Position numbers and translations under genes: made by a program | NCBI RefSeq assembly: GCF_900232865.1 | Contig: NZ_OCTS01000005.1 | Location: 236,432-300,431 of the forward strand | Length of the DNA stretch: 64,000 nucleotides | Source: Corynebacterium dentalis | Lineage (GTDB): Bacteria; Actinomycetota; Actinomycetes; Mycobacteriales; Mycobacteriaceae | Direction: 5' to 3' | In this document: positions 33,142 through 42,043 of the stretch, in pieces | Numbering within the stretch: position 1 is the first letter of the stretch | Layout: every line of letters starts with the position of its first letter | Notes under the pieces: generated by a model | The model's database searches: none | What the model saw: only the letters and a program-made list of their open reading frames with translations | What the model was told of the DNA's origin: nothing

Positions 33142-35491
33142 ATGCAGACAGGTACTTCTTCAGATAAGCGCCGGTGACGGACTCGGATTCGTCCATTAGC
33201 TCCGCGGGAGTTCCGGCCAGGACGACCTTTCCGCCTCGCGAGCCAGCTCCGGGACCCATGTCCACGATGTGATCGGAATGGGCCACCACTGCCAGGTGGT
33301 GCTCGATGCAGATCACTGTGGTGCCTGCGTCGACAAGAAGATCGAGGAGATCCAACAACATCTCCACGTCAGCCAAGTGCAACCCCGTGGTGGGCTCATC
33401 GAGCACCAGAACGTCCGCGGCGTCCTTCTTCTTGCTCAGATGCATGGCCAACTTCAGGCGTTGGCGCTCGCCGCCGGACAGGGTGTTCAGCGGCTGCCCG
33501 AGGGTGAGGTAGCCCAAGCCCACTTGTTCGAGTGAAGCGCAGACCTTGGCCGCTGCGGGCACCTTGCTGTCAGTTTCTTTGAAGTAAGCGTGCGCCTGCT
33601 CGGCGGGCAATTCCAGCACGTCGGCGATGTTTTTTCCGCCCAGGGTGTACTCGAGGACGTCGTCGGAGAAGCGTCGGCCTTCGCACACCTCGCAGGGCAC
33701 GTCCACGCCACTCATGATGCCCAGCTCCACGTAGACCACACCGGCACCGTTGCAGTGCGGGCAGGCGCCATCTGAGTTTGCGGAAAACAAGCCTGGCTTC
33801 ACTCCATTTTCCTTGGCAAACGCCTTGCGAATAGGCTCCAGCGCGCCAGTGAATGTCGCAGGATTAGAGCGTCGAGAACCCTTGATCTGGGTCTGATCCA
33901 CAAATTCGATGCGCCCGGCTTCCACCAACTCCGCTGGCAAGTTGCCCAGCAGCGAAGACTTTCCGGAACCGGAGACACCCGTGATGGACGTGAGCACGCC
34001 CGTGGGGATGTCCACGTCCACGTTCTGCAGGTTGTGAGTGCTCGCATTGCGGATCTCCAGCGCGTTCTGGGCGGTGCGCAGTTCCTTCTTCAGCTCCACG
34101 ATGTCCGCGAGGTGCTTGCCCGTGAGAGTGCCAGCCTCGCGTAGTTCCTCGACTGTTCCGGTGAATACTATTTCTCCACCGTGGGAGCCAGCCCGCGGGC
34201 CGAGGTCCACGACGTGATCAGCAAGCGCAATCGTCTCTGGCTTGTGCTCCACCACCAGCACGGTATTTCCCTTATCGCGCAGTGCGAGCAACAGATTGTT
34301 CATTCGCTCGATATCTGCAGGGTGCAGGCCTGCAGAAGGCTCGTCGAATACGTAGGTCACGTCGGTCAGCGCGGATCCCAGGTGGCGAACCATGCGCGTG
34401 CGTTGCGCCTCACCACCGGATAGCGTTCCTGAGGGCCGAGACAGGGCCAAATAGCCCAAGCCGATCTCCACCGCGTTGTTAACAGCCGCAGTGATGTTCT
34501 CCACCAGAGGCGCCACCCGCACATCGCTGAAGTCTTGCAGCCAGTCCACGAGGTCCCAAAGCTCCATTTCACACAGCTCGGCGATGGACTTGCCATTGAT
34601 CTTGGATTCGCGCGCATGTTCAGCCAGGCGGGTTCCGTCACACGCCTGACAGGTGACAAACTTCACGGCCTTTTCCACGAACTCGCGAATGTGCTTCTGC
34701 AAGGCTTCGGGATCCTTGCTCAGCATCGAGCCACGCATCCGAGGGATCAGCCCCTGGTAGCTCATGTTGATGCCGTTAACCTTGACCTTCACATCGTCCA
34801 AATACAGCAAGGCATGCCGCTGCTTTTCAGTGAAGTCTTTCACTGGCTTATCCGCTGGATATAGCCCAGATTCTGCATAGGCCTTCCACGTCCAGGAGTC
34901 TACTTTCGCGCCGGGCAGCAAGATTGCGCCCTCGTTCAGGCTCAGGCTTTCATCCACCACTGCTGAAAGGTCGATATCGCTGACTCGTCCCATGCCCTCA
35001 CAGTCCGGGCACATGCCACCGGTGCGTTCGAAGCGAGTAACTTCCTTCTTCGCTCCCGCGCGATCCACCTTGATAGCGCCTTGCGCGCTCACCGACGGGA
35101 CGTTGAAGGAGTACGCAGCTGGGCCACCGGCATTCGGCTCAGCAATGCGGGAGTACAGCACGCGCAGCATGCCGGTGATGTCCGTGGCCGTGCCGAACGT
35201 GGAGCGAGCGTTGGCCCCCATGGGTTCCTGCCCCACGATCACTGCCGCGGTGAGTCCTTCTAATTGGTCGACGTCAGGACGTGCCATCAACTGCATGAAG
35301 CCCTGCACGAAGCTGGGATAGGTTTCATTGACAAGGCGCTGGGATTCGGCGGCGATGGTATCGAAAACCAGCGTAGATTTGCCGGATCCGGACACACCAG
35401 TGAAGACGGTCAAAGACCGCTTGGGTATGTCCACACTGATGTTGCGAAGGTTGTTATCGTTAGCGCCGATTACGCGGATGTATTCAGTCAC
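33140..35491 (-). CDS. Short UvrA paralogue (DrrC/UvrA2-like ABC ATPase)
   Basis: Excinuclease-A-like protein with two ABC ATPase modules. First Walker A TGVSGSGKSTLVFDTI, second TGVSGSGKSSLLGNL; signature motifs PSGTLSGGEAQRTRM and PLNTLSGGERQRLKL. Zinc motifs CPDCEGMG and CPHCNGAG...CEVCEGRRF. About 783 aa, clearly shorter than the 940-960 aa repair UvrA, with part of the insertion domains missing, as in DrrC-type drug-resistance and UvrA2 proteins. GTG at 35491 is preferred because TAGTAT lies 7 bases upstream (leaderless). Likely damage or drug tolerance; not the primary repair UvrA. Confidence 0.88.
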   Translation of the reverse strand: MTEYIRVIGANDNNLRNISVDIPKRSLTVFTGVSGSGKSTLVFDTIAAESQRLVNETYPSFVQGFMQLMARPDVDQLEGLTAAVIVGQEPMGANARSTFGTATDITGMLRVLYSRIAEPNAGGPAAYSFNVPSVSAQGAIKVDRAGAKKEVTRFERTGGMCPDCEGMGRVSDIDLSAVVDESLSLNEGAILLPGAKVDSWTWKAYAESGLYPADKPVKDFTEKQRHALLYLDDVKVKVNGINMSYQGLIPRMRGSMLSKDPEALQKHIREFVEKAVKFVTCQACDGTRLAEHARESKINGKSIAELCEMELWDLVDWLQDFSDVRVAPLVENITAAVNNAVEIGLGYLALSRPSGTLSGGEAQRTRMVRHLGSALTDVTYVFDEPSAGLHPADIERMNNLLLALRDKGNTVLVVEHKPETIALADHVVDLGPRAGSHGGEIVFTGTVEELREAGTLTGKHLADIVELKKELRTAQNALEIRNASTHNLQNVDVDIPTGVLTSITGVSGSGKSSLLGNLPAELVEAGRIEFVDQTQIKGSRRSNPATFTGALEPIRKAFAKENGVKPGLFSANSDGACPHCNGAGVVYVELGIMSGVDVPCEVCEGRRFSDDVLEYTLGGKNIADVLELPAEQAHAYFKETDSKVPAAAKVCASLEQVGLGYLTLGQPLNTLSGGERQRLKLAMHLSKKKDAADVLVLDEPTTGLHLADVEMLLDLLDLLVDAGTTVICIEHHLAVVAHSDHIVDMGPGAGSRGGKVVLAGTPAELMDESESVTGAYLKKYLSA

Positions 35492-35498
35492 GAGACCA

Positions 35499-35504
35499 AT
35501 ACTA
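35499..35504 (-). promoter_or_regulatory. Candidate -10 box (TAGTAT) for the uvrA-like gene
   Basis: On the minus strand TAGTAT is followed by exactly 7 bases and GTG at 35491. Confidence 0.5.
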
Positions 35505-35629
35505 AAGGCCGCCGAGACAACGCTGGGGCAATTGGGATTGTCGGACAACAGTGTTGTAAGCTATGGCAAGTCTTGAGCACGATTCCGCGCACGGTCTTAC
35601 CCTGCACGGGTGGAAGATTCTCAAGGCGG

Positions 35630-35706
35630 CGGGCTGTGGCGCAGTTTGGTAGCGCACCACACTGGGGGTGTGGGGGTCGCAGGTTCAAATCCTGTCAGTC
35701 CGACCA
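35630..35706 (+). tRNA. tRNA-Pro (anticodon GGG)
   Basis: Acceptor arms CGGGCTG and CAGTCCG pair, the discriminator base is A, and CCA is encoded (35704-35706). The anticodon stem CCACA/TGTGG encloses loop CTGGGGG with GGG at 35664-35666. The T loop GGTTCAAATCC is standard. Confidence 0.95.
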
Positions 35707-35787
35707 ACATCACCAAAGACCAGCGAGCAACCGAAATGGTTCACACGCTGGTCTTTTTCCGTCTCCGAGCAAGCACTAGCCCCACAC

Positions 35788-36351
35788 TCACTCGTCCCGC
35801 AACCGCGGCTCCACCCGACGTTCCGGATAAAACCCGGACTTATCCGCGAAGAATGCGCGGATCCGGTCCATGTCCGCTGCCTTGTCTCCCGTGAGGTGGA
35901 ATGTCGGCCCCAGCCCTGTGGTCTTGGTGGATCCGTCCATGTACGCCAGAGTGACGGGCAGTCCGCTTTCCATCGCGATCCGGTAGAACCCGGATTTCCA
36001 ATACTCATGTGCGCCACGCGTGCCGTCGGGCGTAATGACCAGCCCTGTGGTGTGCCCGTTCTTCATCGCGGCGACCAGCTCCTCAACCACGTCCTGGGCG
36101 TTGTTGCGATCCACCGGGATGCCTCCGAGGGCGCGCATGATCGTGCCCTTCCATCCGTCGAACAGCGATGCCTTGCCCACGAACTTTACGTCCAGTTTGT
36201 GGTGCCACGCCACGGCCAGCATGAAGATAAAGTCCCAATTGGACGTGTGGGGTGCGCAGACGAATACGGTGGGCTCGTTCGGCGCGTATTCTGTAACAAG
36301 CGACCACTTGCTAATGCGGAAGAGGAGCGCCGATAGTCTTTTCCTGATCAT
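35788..36351 (-). CDS. 1-acylglycerol-3-phosphate acyltransferase-like protein
   Basis: PlsC-superfamily acyltransferase. The catalytic HxxxxD is in FVCAPHTSNWDFIFMLA (about residue 40), followed by the glycerol-phosphate site GGIPVDRNN and the third block LVITPDGTRGAHEYWKSGF. 187 aa, compact, without an evident membrane helix beyond a hydrophobic N-terminal segment. ATG at 36351 is chosen because TAGGGT sits 7 bases upstream; the longer open frame overlaps the divergent ACR3 gene and has no family similarity. The acceptor lipid is unknown. Confidence 0.85.
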   Translation of the reverse strand: MIRKRLSALLFRISKWSLVTEYAPNEPTVFVCAPHTSNWDFIFMLAVAWHHKLDVKFVGKASLFDGWKGTIMRALGGIPVDRNNAQDVVEELVAAMKNGHTTGLVITPDGTRGAHEYWKSGFYRIAMESGLPVTLAYMDGSTKTTGLGPTFHLTGDKAADMDRIRAFFADKSGFYPERRVEPRLRDE

Positions 36352-36358
36352 GTTTATG

Positions 36359-36364
36359 ACCCTA
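36359..36364 (-). promoter_or_regulatory. Candidate -10 box (TAGGGT) for the acyltransferase gene
   Basis: On the minus strand TAGGGT is followed by 7 bases and the ATG at 36351. Confidence 0.45.
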
Positions 36365-36406
36365 CGTTGAACGCACGTTTGACCGCACTGGAGTATTGAA
36401 AATTTT

Positions 36407-37528
36407 ATGGCCCCTTCCCCAGCATCATCACCATCACCTCCCGTCCAGCGTCCGCGCTTGTCTTTTCTTGACCGCTGGCTCCCGTTGTGGATCGGCATTG
36501 CCATGGCAGCGGGCCTGGGTCTCGGTGCGGCTGTGCCGGGTTTGAGCGATGCTCTGGACAAGGTGAAGGTGGGTGGCATTTCCATTCCTATCGCGTTGGG
36601 ACTGTTAGTGATGATGTACCCACCGCTGGCGAAGGTGCGCTTCGATAAGGCTGGCGAGATTGCTGCGGACAAGCGCCTGATGGCGGTGTCTTTGTTGCTG
36701 AACTGGATCGTGGGTCCATTGTTCATGTTCGCGCTGGCATGGATCTTCTTGAGTGATCAGCCAGAATTGCGGACGGGCTTGATCATTGTGGGGCTAGCCC
36801 GGTGCATCGCGATGGTGTTGATCTGGTCTGATCTGTCGTGCGCTGACCGCGAGGCCACGGCCGTTCTGGTGGCCATCAACTCTGTGTTCCAGGTGCTGAT
36901 GTTCGGCGTGCTGGGTTGGTTCTACCTGCAGGTTCTGCCTTCATGGCTGGGGTTGGATACGTCCTCCGCAGACTTTTCTTTCTGGTCCATCGTGGTGTCC
37001 GTGGTGGTGTTCTTGGGCATTCCGTTGCTCGCCGGCGCTGCGTCGAGAGTCATCGGTGAGAAGGCCAAGGGCCGCAGCTGGTACGAGGATACGTTCCTGC
37101 CCGCGATCAGTCCCCTCGCGTTGATCGGGTTGCTGTATACGATCGTGCTGCTGTTTGCCCTGCAAGGTAAGCAGGTTCTGGACGATCCGTGGCGCGTAGC
37201 GGCCGTGGCGCTTCCCCTGCTGGTGTACTTCGTGGGCATGTTCAGTGTGGCTCTGCTGACGTCCAAGGCTTCCGGAATGAACTATGCGCAGTCCGCGTCT
37301 GTGGCGTTTACTGCCGCGGGCAATAATTTCGAGCTCGCTATCGCAGTGTCCATCGGCACGTTTGGCGCGTTTTCCCAGCAAGCTCTCGCCGGCACGATCG
37401 GCCCTTTGGTGGAAATTCCGGTACTAGTGGCATTGGTGTATGCCATGTTGTGGATGGGTCCCCGCCTCTTTCCTGGCGACCGGTCCGTTCCTTCTTCTTC
37501 ATTGTCGACGCCAAACCCCACCCAATAG
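36407..37528 (+). CDS. ACR3-type arsenite efflux permease
   Basis: Arsenite (possibly antimonite) exporter of the BART superfamily. Ten hydrophobic helices are visible. Family signatures are the start of helix 2 ([22 protein letters not shown]), the conserved Cys in [18 protein letters not shown], and [20 protein letters not shown] near the C-terminus. 373 aa. An arsenate reductase gene follows 16 bases later, forming an arsenic-resistance pair. No ArsR-type regulator is adjacent, so control must come from elsewhere or be constitutive. The 3' end contains a copy of the dispersed motif. Confidence 0.92.
   Translation: MAPSPASSPSPPVQRPRLSFLDRWLPLWIGIAMAAGLGLGAAVPGLSDALDKVKVGGISIPIALGLLVMMYPPLAKVRFDKAGEIAADKRLMAVSLLLNWIVGPLFMFALAWIFLSDQPELRTGLIIVGLARCIAMVLIWSDLSCADREATAVLVAINSVFQVLMFGVLGWFYLQVLPSWLGLDTSSADFSFWSIVVSVVVFLGIPLLAGAASRVIGEKAKGRSWYEDTFLPAISPLALIGLLYTIVLLFALQGKQVLDDPWRVAAVALPLLVYFVGMFSVALLTSKASGMNYAQSASVAFTAAGNNFELAIAVSIGTFGAFSQQALAGTIGPLVEIPVLVALVYAMLWMGPRLFPGDRSVPSSSLSTPNPTQ
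37491..37517 (+). repeat. Copy of dispersed motif
   Basis: A CTT-rich stretch, then GTCGACGCCAAACCCC, in the last codons of the ACR3 gene, read as S-T-P-N-P (a different frame from the APP1 and Lnt copies). Confidence 0.5.
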
Positions 37529-37544
37529 AAAAGGTCCCCCTCAC

Positions 37545-37967
37545 ATGACTTCTCAACCTTCCGTTCTATTCGTATGCTCCAGCAATGGAGGCAAGTCCCA
37601 AATGGCCGCAGCGTTGGCAGAGCATCACGCGCACGGTGACGTGGAGATCCATTCCTGCGGCACCAAGCCCGGCACTGCGCTGAATGAAGAATCCGTGGAG
37701 GCGATCGCGGAGGTCGGTGCAGATATGTCTCAGGGTGAGCCCAAGGGCGTGGATCCAAAGCTATTGGCGGCGGTGGACCGCGTGGTGATCTTGGGCAGCA
37801 GCGCCAAGCTGGAGCTGCCCGAAGGTGCCCGCGGCACCTTGGAGCAGTGGGATATCGATGAGCCGTCCCACCGCGATATTCACGGTATGGAACGGATGCG
37901 CATCGTGCGGGACGATATCGATTCCCGAGTAAAGACGCTTCTGAGCGACCTCAAGAACGAAGCTTAA
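37545..37967 (+). CDS. Low-molecular-weight phosphatase-like arsenate reductase
   Basis: LMW-PTP-fold protein reducing arsenate to arsenite, probably mycothiol/mycoredoxin-coupled as in C. glutamicum. The P-loop [18 protein letters not shown] has the nucleophile Cys but Lys where most family members have Arg (CX5R). The acid-loop region is [13 protein letters not shown]. 140 aa. It is paired with the ACR3 gene. ATG at 37545 has GAAAAGG about 10 bases upstream. The paired transporter supports the arsenic role. Confidence 0.85.
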   Translation: MTSQPSVLFVCSSNGGKSQMAAALAEHHAHGDVEIHSCGTKPGTALNEESVEAIAEVGADMSQGEPKGVDPKLLAAVDRVVILGSSAKLELPEGARGTLEQWDIDEPSHRDIHGMERMRIVRDDIDSRVKTLLSDLKNEA

Positions 37968-37985
37968 AACCGATCGGGGGCGGTA

Positions 37986-38001
37986 GGCGTCGAAAATAAA
38001 G
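37986..38001 (-). repeat. Copy of dispersed motif, intergenic
   Basis: On the minus strand it reads TTTATTTTCGACGCCT, between the arsenate reductase and symporter genes and just downstream of both stops. Confidence 0.45.
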
Positions 38002-38004
38002 AAC

Positions 38005-39396
38005 CTAAGCCCACCGCGACCGATCGAGAATACCTGCGCGCTTGGCCACCACGGTGGCGGACAGGGACTGCCCGGTGACGTTGACCGCGGTGCGACCCAT
38101 ATCGATGATCGGCTCGATGGCCAGCAACAGGCCCACACCGGCCAGCGGCAGTCCCAGCATGGAGAGCGTGAGCGTTAACATGACGGTCGCACCCGTGGTG
38201 CCTGCGGTGGCGGCGCTTCCCAGCACGGACACCATGATGATCAGCAGGTAGTGCGTGATGTTGAGATCCACACCGTAGAACTGCGCCACGAAGATTGCTG
38301 CCACGGCCGGGTACACGGCGGCGCAACCATCCATCTTGGTCGCGGAACCCAGTGGGATCGCGAAAGAGGCGTACTCGCGGGGAACGCCCATCTCATCCTC
38401 TGCAACGCGCTGGTTGACGGGCATTACGCCCATGGAAGAACGGGTCACAAATCCCAGGGAAGTCACGGGCCAGACCTTGCGGTAGAACTCACGCACCGAA
38501 AGCCCGTTGGCCTTCAGCACCACGGGGTAAATCACGCCCGCGACGATCGCCAGGCCCACGTAGATCGCGATAACGAAGTTGCCCAGCGCGCCCAGTGCAT
38601 CCCAGCCGTAGGAGTACACGGCGGTGCCGATCAGAGCTGCCGTGCCAATTGGCGCCAGGCGAATAATCCACCACAGCACCTTCTGCACGATACTCAAGAA
38701 GCTTTCCATGAAGTTCAGGAACGGCTCTGCAGACTTGCCGGTCTTCACCGCTGCCACGCCAATGACCATGGAGATCACCAGCAGCTGCAGCACGTTGAAG
38801 CTCAGCGATACGGAATCCTCGCCCAGCTTGGTCTGTAGTCCAAAGATATTCTGCGGGACGATGGATTGCAGGAACGCGGTCCAGCTGCCCTGGCTCTCTG
38901 GGGCTTGCGCGGCGCTGGCGTCGATGGAGGTGCCCTCACCGGGACGCAACACGAGCGCCACCACAATGCCGGTCAGCACGCTGAAGAACGCGGTGATCGC
39001 AAACCACCACAGCGTGGAGATGGCCAAACGGGCGGCGTTTGTCACCTTGCGCAGGTTAGCCACGCTGGTGATCACCGCAGCGATGATCAGCGGGGGAATC
39101 ATCACCTTGAGCAGCTGCACGTAGGCGCTGCCCACGCCGTCGAGCAACGCACCGAGCCAGTTATCCTCTTCGCCCTGAGTGCCGATGGCGCGAGCAACAA
39201 AGCCCAGGCCCAAGCCGATGAACAGGCCGAGGATGACCTGTGAGCCGAATCCCGTGTACCACGGGCTCTTGGATTGCTGTGTGCTGCTGTTCGTACCAGA
39301 GCCTGATGCTGTGCTGTCCCCTGCTCCGGTCGCGTCAGCGGTTGAGTCGCCACGGGAGTCATTGTGAGACTCGCTGGCCGATGTTTGAGTTGTCAT
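38005..39396 (-). CDS. DAACS-family dicarboxylate/amino acid:cation symporter
   Basis: Glutamate/aspartate/C4-dicarboxylate symporter of the GltP/DctA family. A polar Ser/Thr/Asn-rich tail of about 45 residues precedes the first helix (GSQVILGLFIGLGLGFVA). Substrate and ion motifs are present: the Ser-rich re-entrant loop (VTRSSMGVMPVNQ), ATKMDGCAAVYPAVAAIFVAQ, and LGSAATAGTTGATVMLTLTL plus IEPIIDMGRTAVNVTG. 463 aa. ATG at 39396. Na+ or H+ coupling and the exact substrate cannot be read from sequence. Confidence 0.9.
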   Translation of the reverse strand: MTTQTSASESHNDSRGDSTADATGAGDSTASGSGTNSSTQQSKSPWYTGFGSQVILGLFIGLGLGFVARAIGTQGEEDNWLGALLDGVGSAYVQLLKVMIPPLIIAAVITSVANLRKVTNAARLAISTLWWFAITAFFSVLTGIVVALVLRPGEGTSIDASAAQAPESQGSWTAFLQSIVPQNIFGLQTKLGEDSVSLSFNVLQLLVISMVIGVAAVKTGKSAEPFLNFMESFLSIVQKVLWWIIRLAPIGTAALIGTAVYSYGWDALGALGNFVIAIYVGLAIVAGVIYPVVLKANGLSVREFYRKVWPVTSLGFVTRSSMGVMPVNQRVAEDEMGVPREYASFAIPLGSATKMDGCAAVYPAVAAIFVAQFYGVDLNITHYLLIIMVSVLGSAATAGTTGATVMLTLTLSMLGLPLAGVGLLLAIEPIIDMGRTAVNVTGQSLSATVVAKRAGILDRSRWA

Positions 39397-39543
39397 TCAC
39401 GCACCGTTGTACTTCCTTGAAACGAAAAACAGACCTATCTGTCTATTTGCTACACGGATGTCAACGGTACGAGTGCCGGTTCTATTCCCAATACCAGATT
39501 CGGCTACCCCATCCCTCCCCTCTACCCCCACTGAACAGCACAA

Positions 39544-39577
39544 ACCCCCGTGCCGCCTGTCGGCGAACCACGGGGGT
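39544..39577 (-). terminator. Hairpin downstream of the gapB-like gene
   Basis: ACCCCCGTG (39544-39552) pairs with CACGGGGGT (39569-39577); the loop contains a further small stem. Only a short T stretch follows on the minus strand. Confidence 0.5.
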
Positions 39578-39599
39578 CAGGGGCACATAATGCGAGGTT

Positions 39600-41054
39600 T
39601 TAAACCTCTTCAGCAGAAGCTCGGCGAGGCAGCACGGCCGGACGAACGCCCGCGATCTCCTCGACGATACGAACCACCTGGTTGGAGTAACCGAACTCGT
39701 TGTCGTACCACACGTACAGCACGAGGTGGTTGCCGCTGGCGATGGTAGCCAAGCCGTCCACGACACCTGCATGCGTCGATCCCACGAAGTCAGTAGACAC
39801 AACCTCTGGGGAATGGATGTAGCCGATCTGCTGGCGCAAGTTGGAGTGCAGGGACACACGACGAAGGAAGTTGTTGACCTCATCCGCCTCCACCTCGGTA
39901 GCCAGATCTAGGTTCAGCACGGCCATGGAAACGTCTGGGGTAGGAACGCGAATCGCATTGCCCGTCAGCTTGCCAGCGAAGTCCGGCAGCGCCTTGGACA
40001 CGGCCTTGGCGGCACCGGTGGCCGTCAAGACCATGTTCAACTGCGCCGCACGTCCACGACGCTCGCCCTTGTGGAAGTTATCAATCAGGTTCTGATCGTT
40101 GGTGAAGGAGTGCACGGTCTCCACGTGACCGTGGTTCACGCCGTAGCGATCCGCGATGACCTTCAGCACTGGGGTGATGCCGTTGGTGGTGCAGGATGCG
40201 GCGGACAGGATCTGATCGGAATCGTCGATGTCCGCGTGGTTGATGCCGTAGACGATGTTCTTGATATCGCCCTTGCCCGGAGCGGTGAGCAGAACCTTGG
40301 AGACGCCCTTGGATTCCAAGTGCTTGCTCAGTCCGTCGCGGTCGCGCCACACACCTGTGTTATCCACCACGATGGCGTTATTGATGCCGTACTCGGTGTA
40401 GTCGATCTCGGATGGGTCGCCTGCGTAGATGACCTGAATCGCGGTGCCGTTGGCGTAGATGATGTTGTTTTCTTCGTCCACCGTGATGGTGCCGTCGAAT
40501 GCCCCGTGGACGGAATCGCGGCGCAGCAGCGAGGCGCGCTTCTTCAGGTCGCCTGCTCCCTTAGAACGGACAACGACAGCGCGCAGGCGGGCTCCACCGT
40601 AGGTAGCTTCCCGGGAGATGAGGATCCGGGCGAGCAGTCGGCCGATACGGCCAAAGCCGTAGAGCACCACGTCGCGAGACTCGCGTCCGTCTTCCTTACC
40701 GAGGGCATCCGCCAGCTGCTCTTCAAGGAAGCTGCGCAGATCCTGGCCCTCGGAGGACTTCTTGTAGCGGCGCGCCAAAGTGCCGATATCGATAGAAGCA
40801 GTTCCCAGGTCCATCGTCGTGAGCTCCTGGAGCACCGGCAGGGTCTGGGTCAGGGACATTTCCTTTTCCACGATGCGTCGCGCATAACGGTGGGACTTGA
40901 TGATGTCGATGTCCGAGTTGTTCACCAGCAGGCGACCAAACATGGAAGTGACCACGTTCTTTTCGCGGTGCAGTTGGCTGATCAGTGGAAGCATCTGCTG
41001 CGCCAAGTGCAGGCGCTCGTTCCATTCGTTATGGTGCTGCTCTGGAGAGGTCAT
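39600..41054 (-). CDS. gapB: Glyceraldehyde-3-phosphate dehydrogenase, GapB type
   Basis: A 484-aa GAPDH with a helical N-terminal extension of about 125 residues, as in C. glutamicum GapB, which works mainly in the gluconeogenic direction. The Rossmann start is VLYGFGRIGRLLARIL, the catalytic Cys is in SAASCTTNGITPVL (about residue 285), the anion-site block is TATGAAKAVSKALP, and WYDNEFGYSNQVVRI closes the domain. GAGGATC precedes the ATG at 41054. It is transcribed alone. The extension distinguishes it from the glycolytic GapA. Confidence 0.93.
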   Translation of the reverse strand: MTSPEQHHNEWNERLHLAQQMLPLISQLHREKNVVTSMFGRLLVNNSDIDIIKSHRYARRIVEKEMSLTQTLPVLQELTTMDLGTASIDIGTLARRYKKSSEGQDLRSFLEEQLADALGKEDGRESRDVVLYGFGRIGRLLARILISREATYGGARLRAVVVRSKGAGDLKKRASLLRRDSVHGAFDGTITVDEENNIIYANGTAIQVIYAGDPSEIDYTEYGINNAIVVDNTGVWRDRDGLSKHLESKGVSKVLLTAPGKGDIKNIVYGINHADIDDSDQILSAASCTTNGITPVLKVIADRYGVNHGHVETVHSFTNDQNLIDNFHKGERRGRAAQLNMVLTATGAAKAVSKALPDFAGKLTGNAIRVPTPDVSMAVLNLDLATEVEADEVNNFLRRVSLHSNLRQQIGYIHSPEVVSTDFVGSTHAGVVDGLATIASGNHLVLYVWYDNEFGYSNQVVRIVEEIAGVRPAVLPRRASAEEV

Positions 41055-41169
41055 CGATCCTCACTGTTCGTTAGTCAACGTACTATCCGGGATTTTCCGG
41101 CTATCACAGGCATTTTAGGCCAAACCCCCTGCGCTATTAACAATCTGCCCGGCTTGTGCGAATTTTTTG

Positions 41170-41175
41170 TACGCT
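41170..41175 (+). promoter_or_regulatory. Candidate -10 box (TACGCT), leaderless hemolysin III-type gene
   Basis: TACGCT is followed by 7 bases and the ATG at 41183, with no ribosome-binding site. Confidence 0.45.
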
Positions 41176-41182
41176 GTTCGCT

Positions 41183-41935
41183 ATGACCGTCTCCACTTCC
41201 ACAAAAGATGGCGAGAAAACTTCCATGCACTTTGAGCGCGCGCACAAGATTTTCGATCGGGGGCCCAGGCCCGTTCTGCGCGGTCGGCTCCACACAGCAG
41301 CGGCATGGTATTTCAGCGGTACCTCTACCGCCCTGACTGTCGTGGCGATTGTCCTGCAGGGCTTCGGCGTCATGTCATTCGTAACCGCCTTGTACTCGGT
41401 GTGCCTGGTAGGCATGCTGACCACCTCCTCCCTATATCACCGCGCTCCATGGCGATCCGAAGCCACCGTCCAGGGATGGAGGCGTGCGGATCACGTGATG
41501 ATCGCCGTGTTCATCGCGGGCAGCTATGGCCCGGTGACGGTGGGCGCTTTCGGTTCCCAGTGGTTCCATAATGCAGGCTGGGGTTATTCCGGTGGACTGT
41601 GGATCCTAGTGCTGAGCTGGGCGGCTGCAGCGGCAGCGGCGGCGTTGAACATCGTATGGATCAATCACCCGCGCATTCTCTCCTCGGCCGTGTACATGCT
41701 GCTGGGATGGCTGGCGATCGTCGCCCCACTGGGTTATTTGGAGGGAATCGGTATTCCCGCGTCAATCTTGATGGTCTTGGGCGGCTTCGTCTACACGCTC
41801 GGCGCAATCGTCTACGCATTCAAGTGGCCGAACCCCTCCGAGCGCTGGTTCGGATTCCACGAGGTTTTTCACGCCACCACCATCGTCGCTGCCGCGTTGC
41901 ACCACATCGCGATCTGGCTGGTCGTCCTCCAATAG
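41183..41935 (+). CDS. Hemolysin III (PAQR) family membrane protein
   Basis: Seven-helix PAQR/HlyIII protein with the predicted metal-hydrolase residues: SLYHRAPW (H after helix 2), RRADHVMIAVFIAGSYGPVT (D-H) and the C-terminal GFHEVFHATTIVAAALHHIA (HxxxH). 250 aa. ATG at 41183 is chosen for its -10 box; an ATG at 41225 is possible. Bacterial members are linked to membrane-lipid homeostasis by similarity only; haemolytic activity is not implied. Confidence 0.85.
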   Translation: MTVSTSTKDGEKTSMHFERAHKIFDRGPRPVLRGRLHTAAAWYFSGTSTALTVVAIVLQGFGVMSFVTALYSVCLVGMLTTSSLYHRAPWRSEATVQGWRRADHVMIAVFIAGSYGPVTVGAFGSQWFHNAGWGYSGGLWILVLSWAAAAAAAALNIVWINHPRILSSAVYMLLGWLAIVAPLGYLEGIGIPASILMVLGGFVYTLGAIVYAFKWPNPSERWFGFHEVFHATTIVAAALHHIAIWLVVLQ

Positions 41936-42030
41936 GCGCGATAAATTTTGCTCATCGCCTCGTTGCTGGCGCCGCTCCAATCCCATTCGCAAGCACCTCC
42001 CCAACCGCGAGTGCAGCATCGACAACCAGA

Positions 42031-42036
42031 TAACCT
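42031..42036 (+). promoter_or_regulatory. Candidate -10 box (TAACCT) for the RNase H-like gene
   Basis: TAACCT is followed by 7 bases and the ATG at 42044; no ribosome-binding site is visible. Confidence 0.45.
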
Positions 42037-42043
42037 GTACCCC

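Noticed and set aside
33140..35491. Primary excinuclease UvrA
   Set aside because: About 783 aa with reduced insert domains, closer to DrrC/UvrA2-type paralogues.
35630..35706. tRNA-Pro as an integration site
   Set aside because: No duplicated tRNA 3' end and no integrase beside it.
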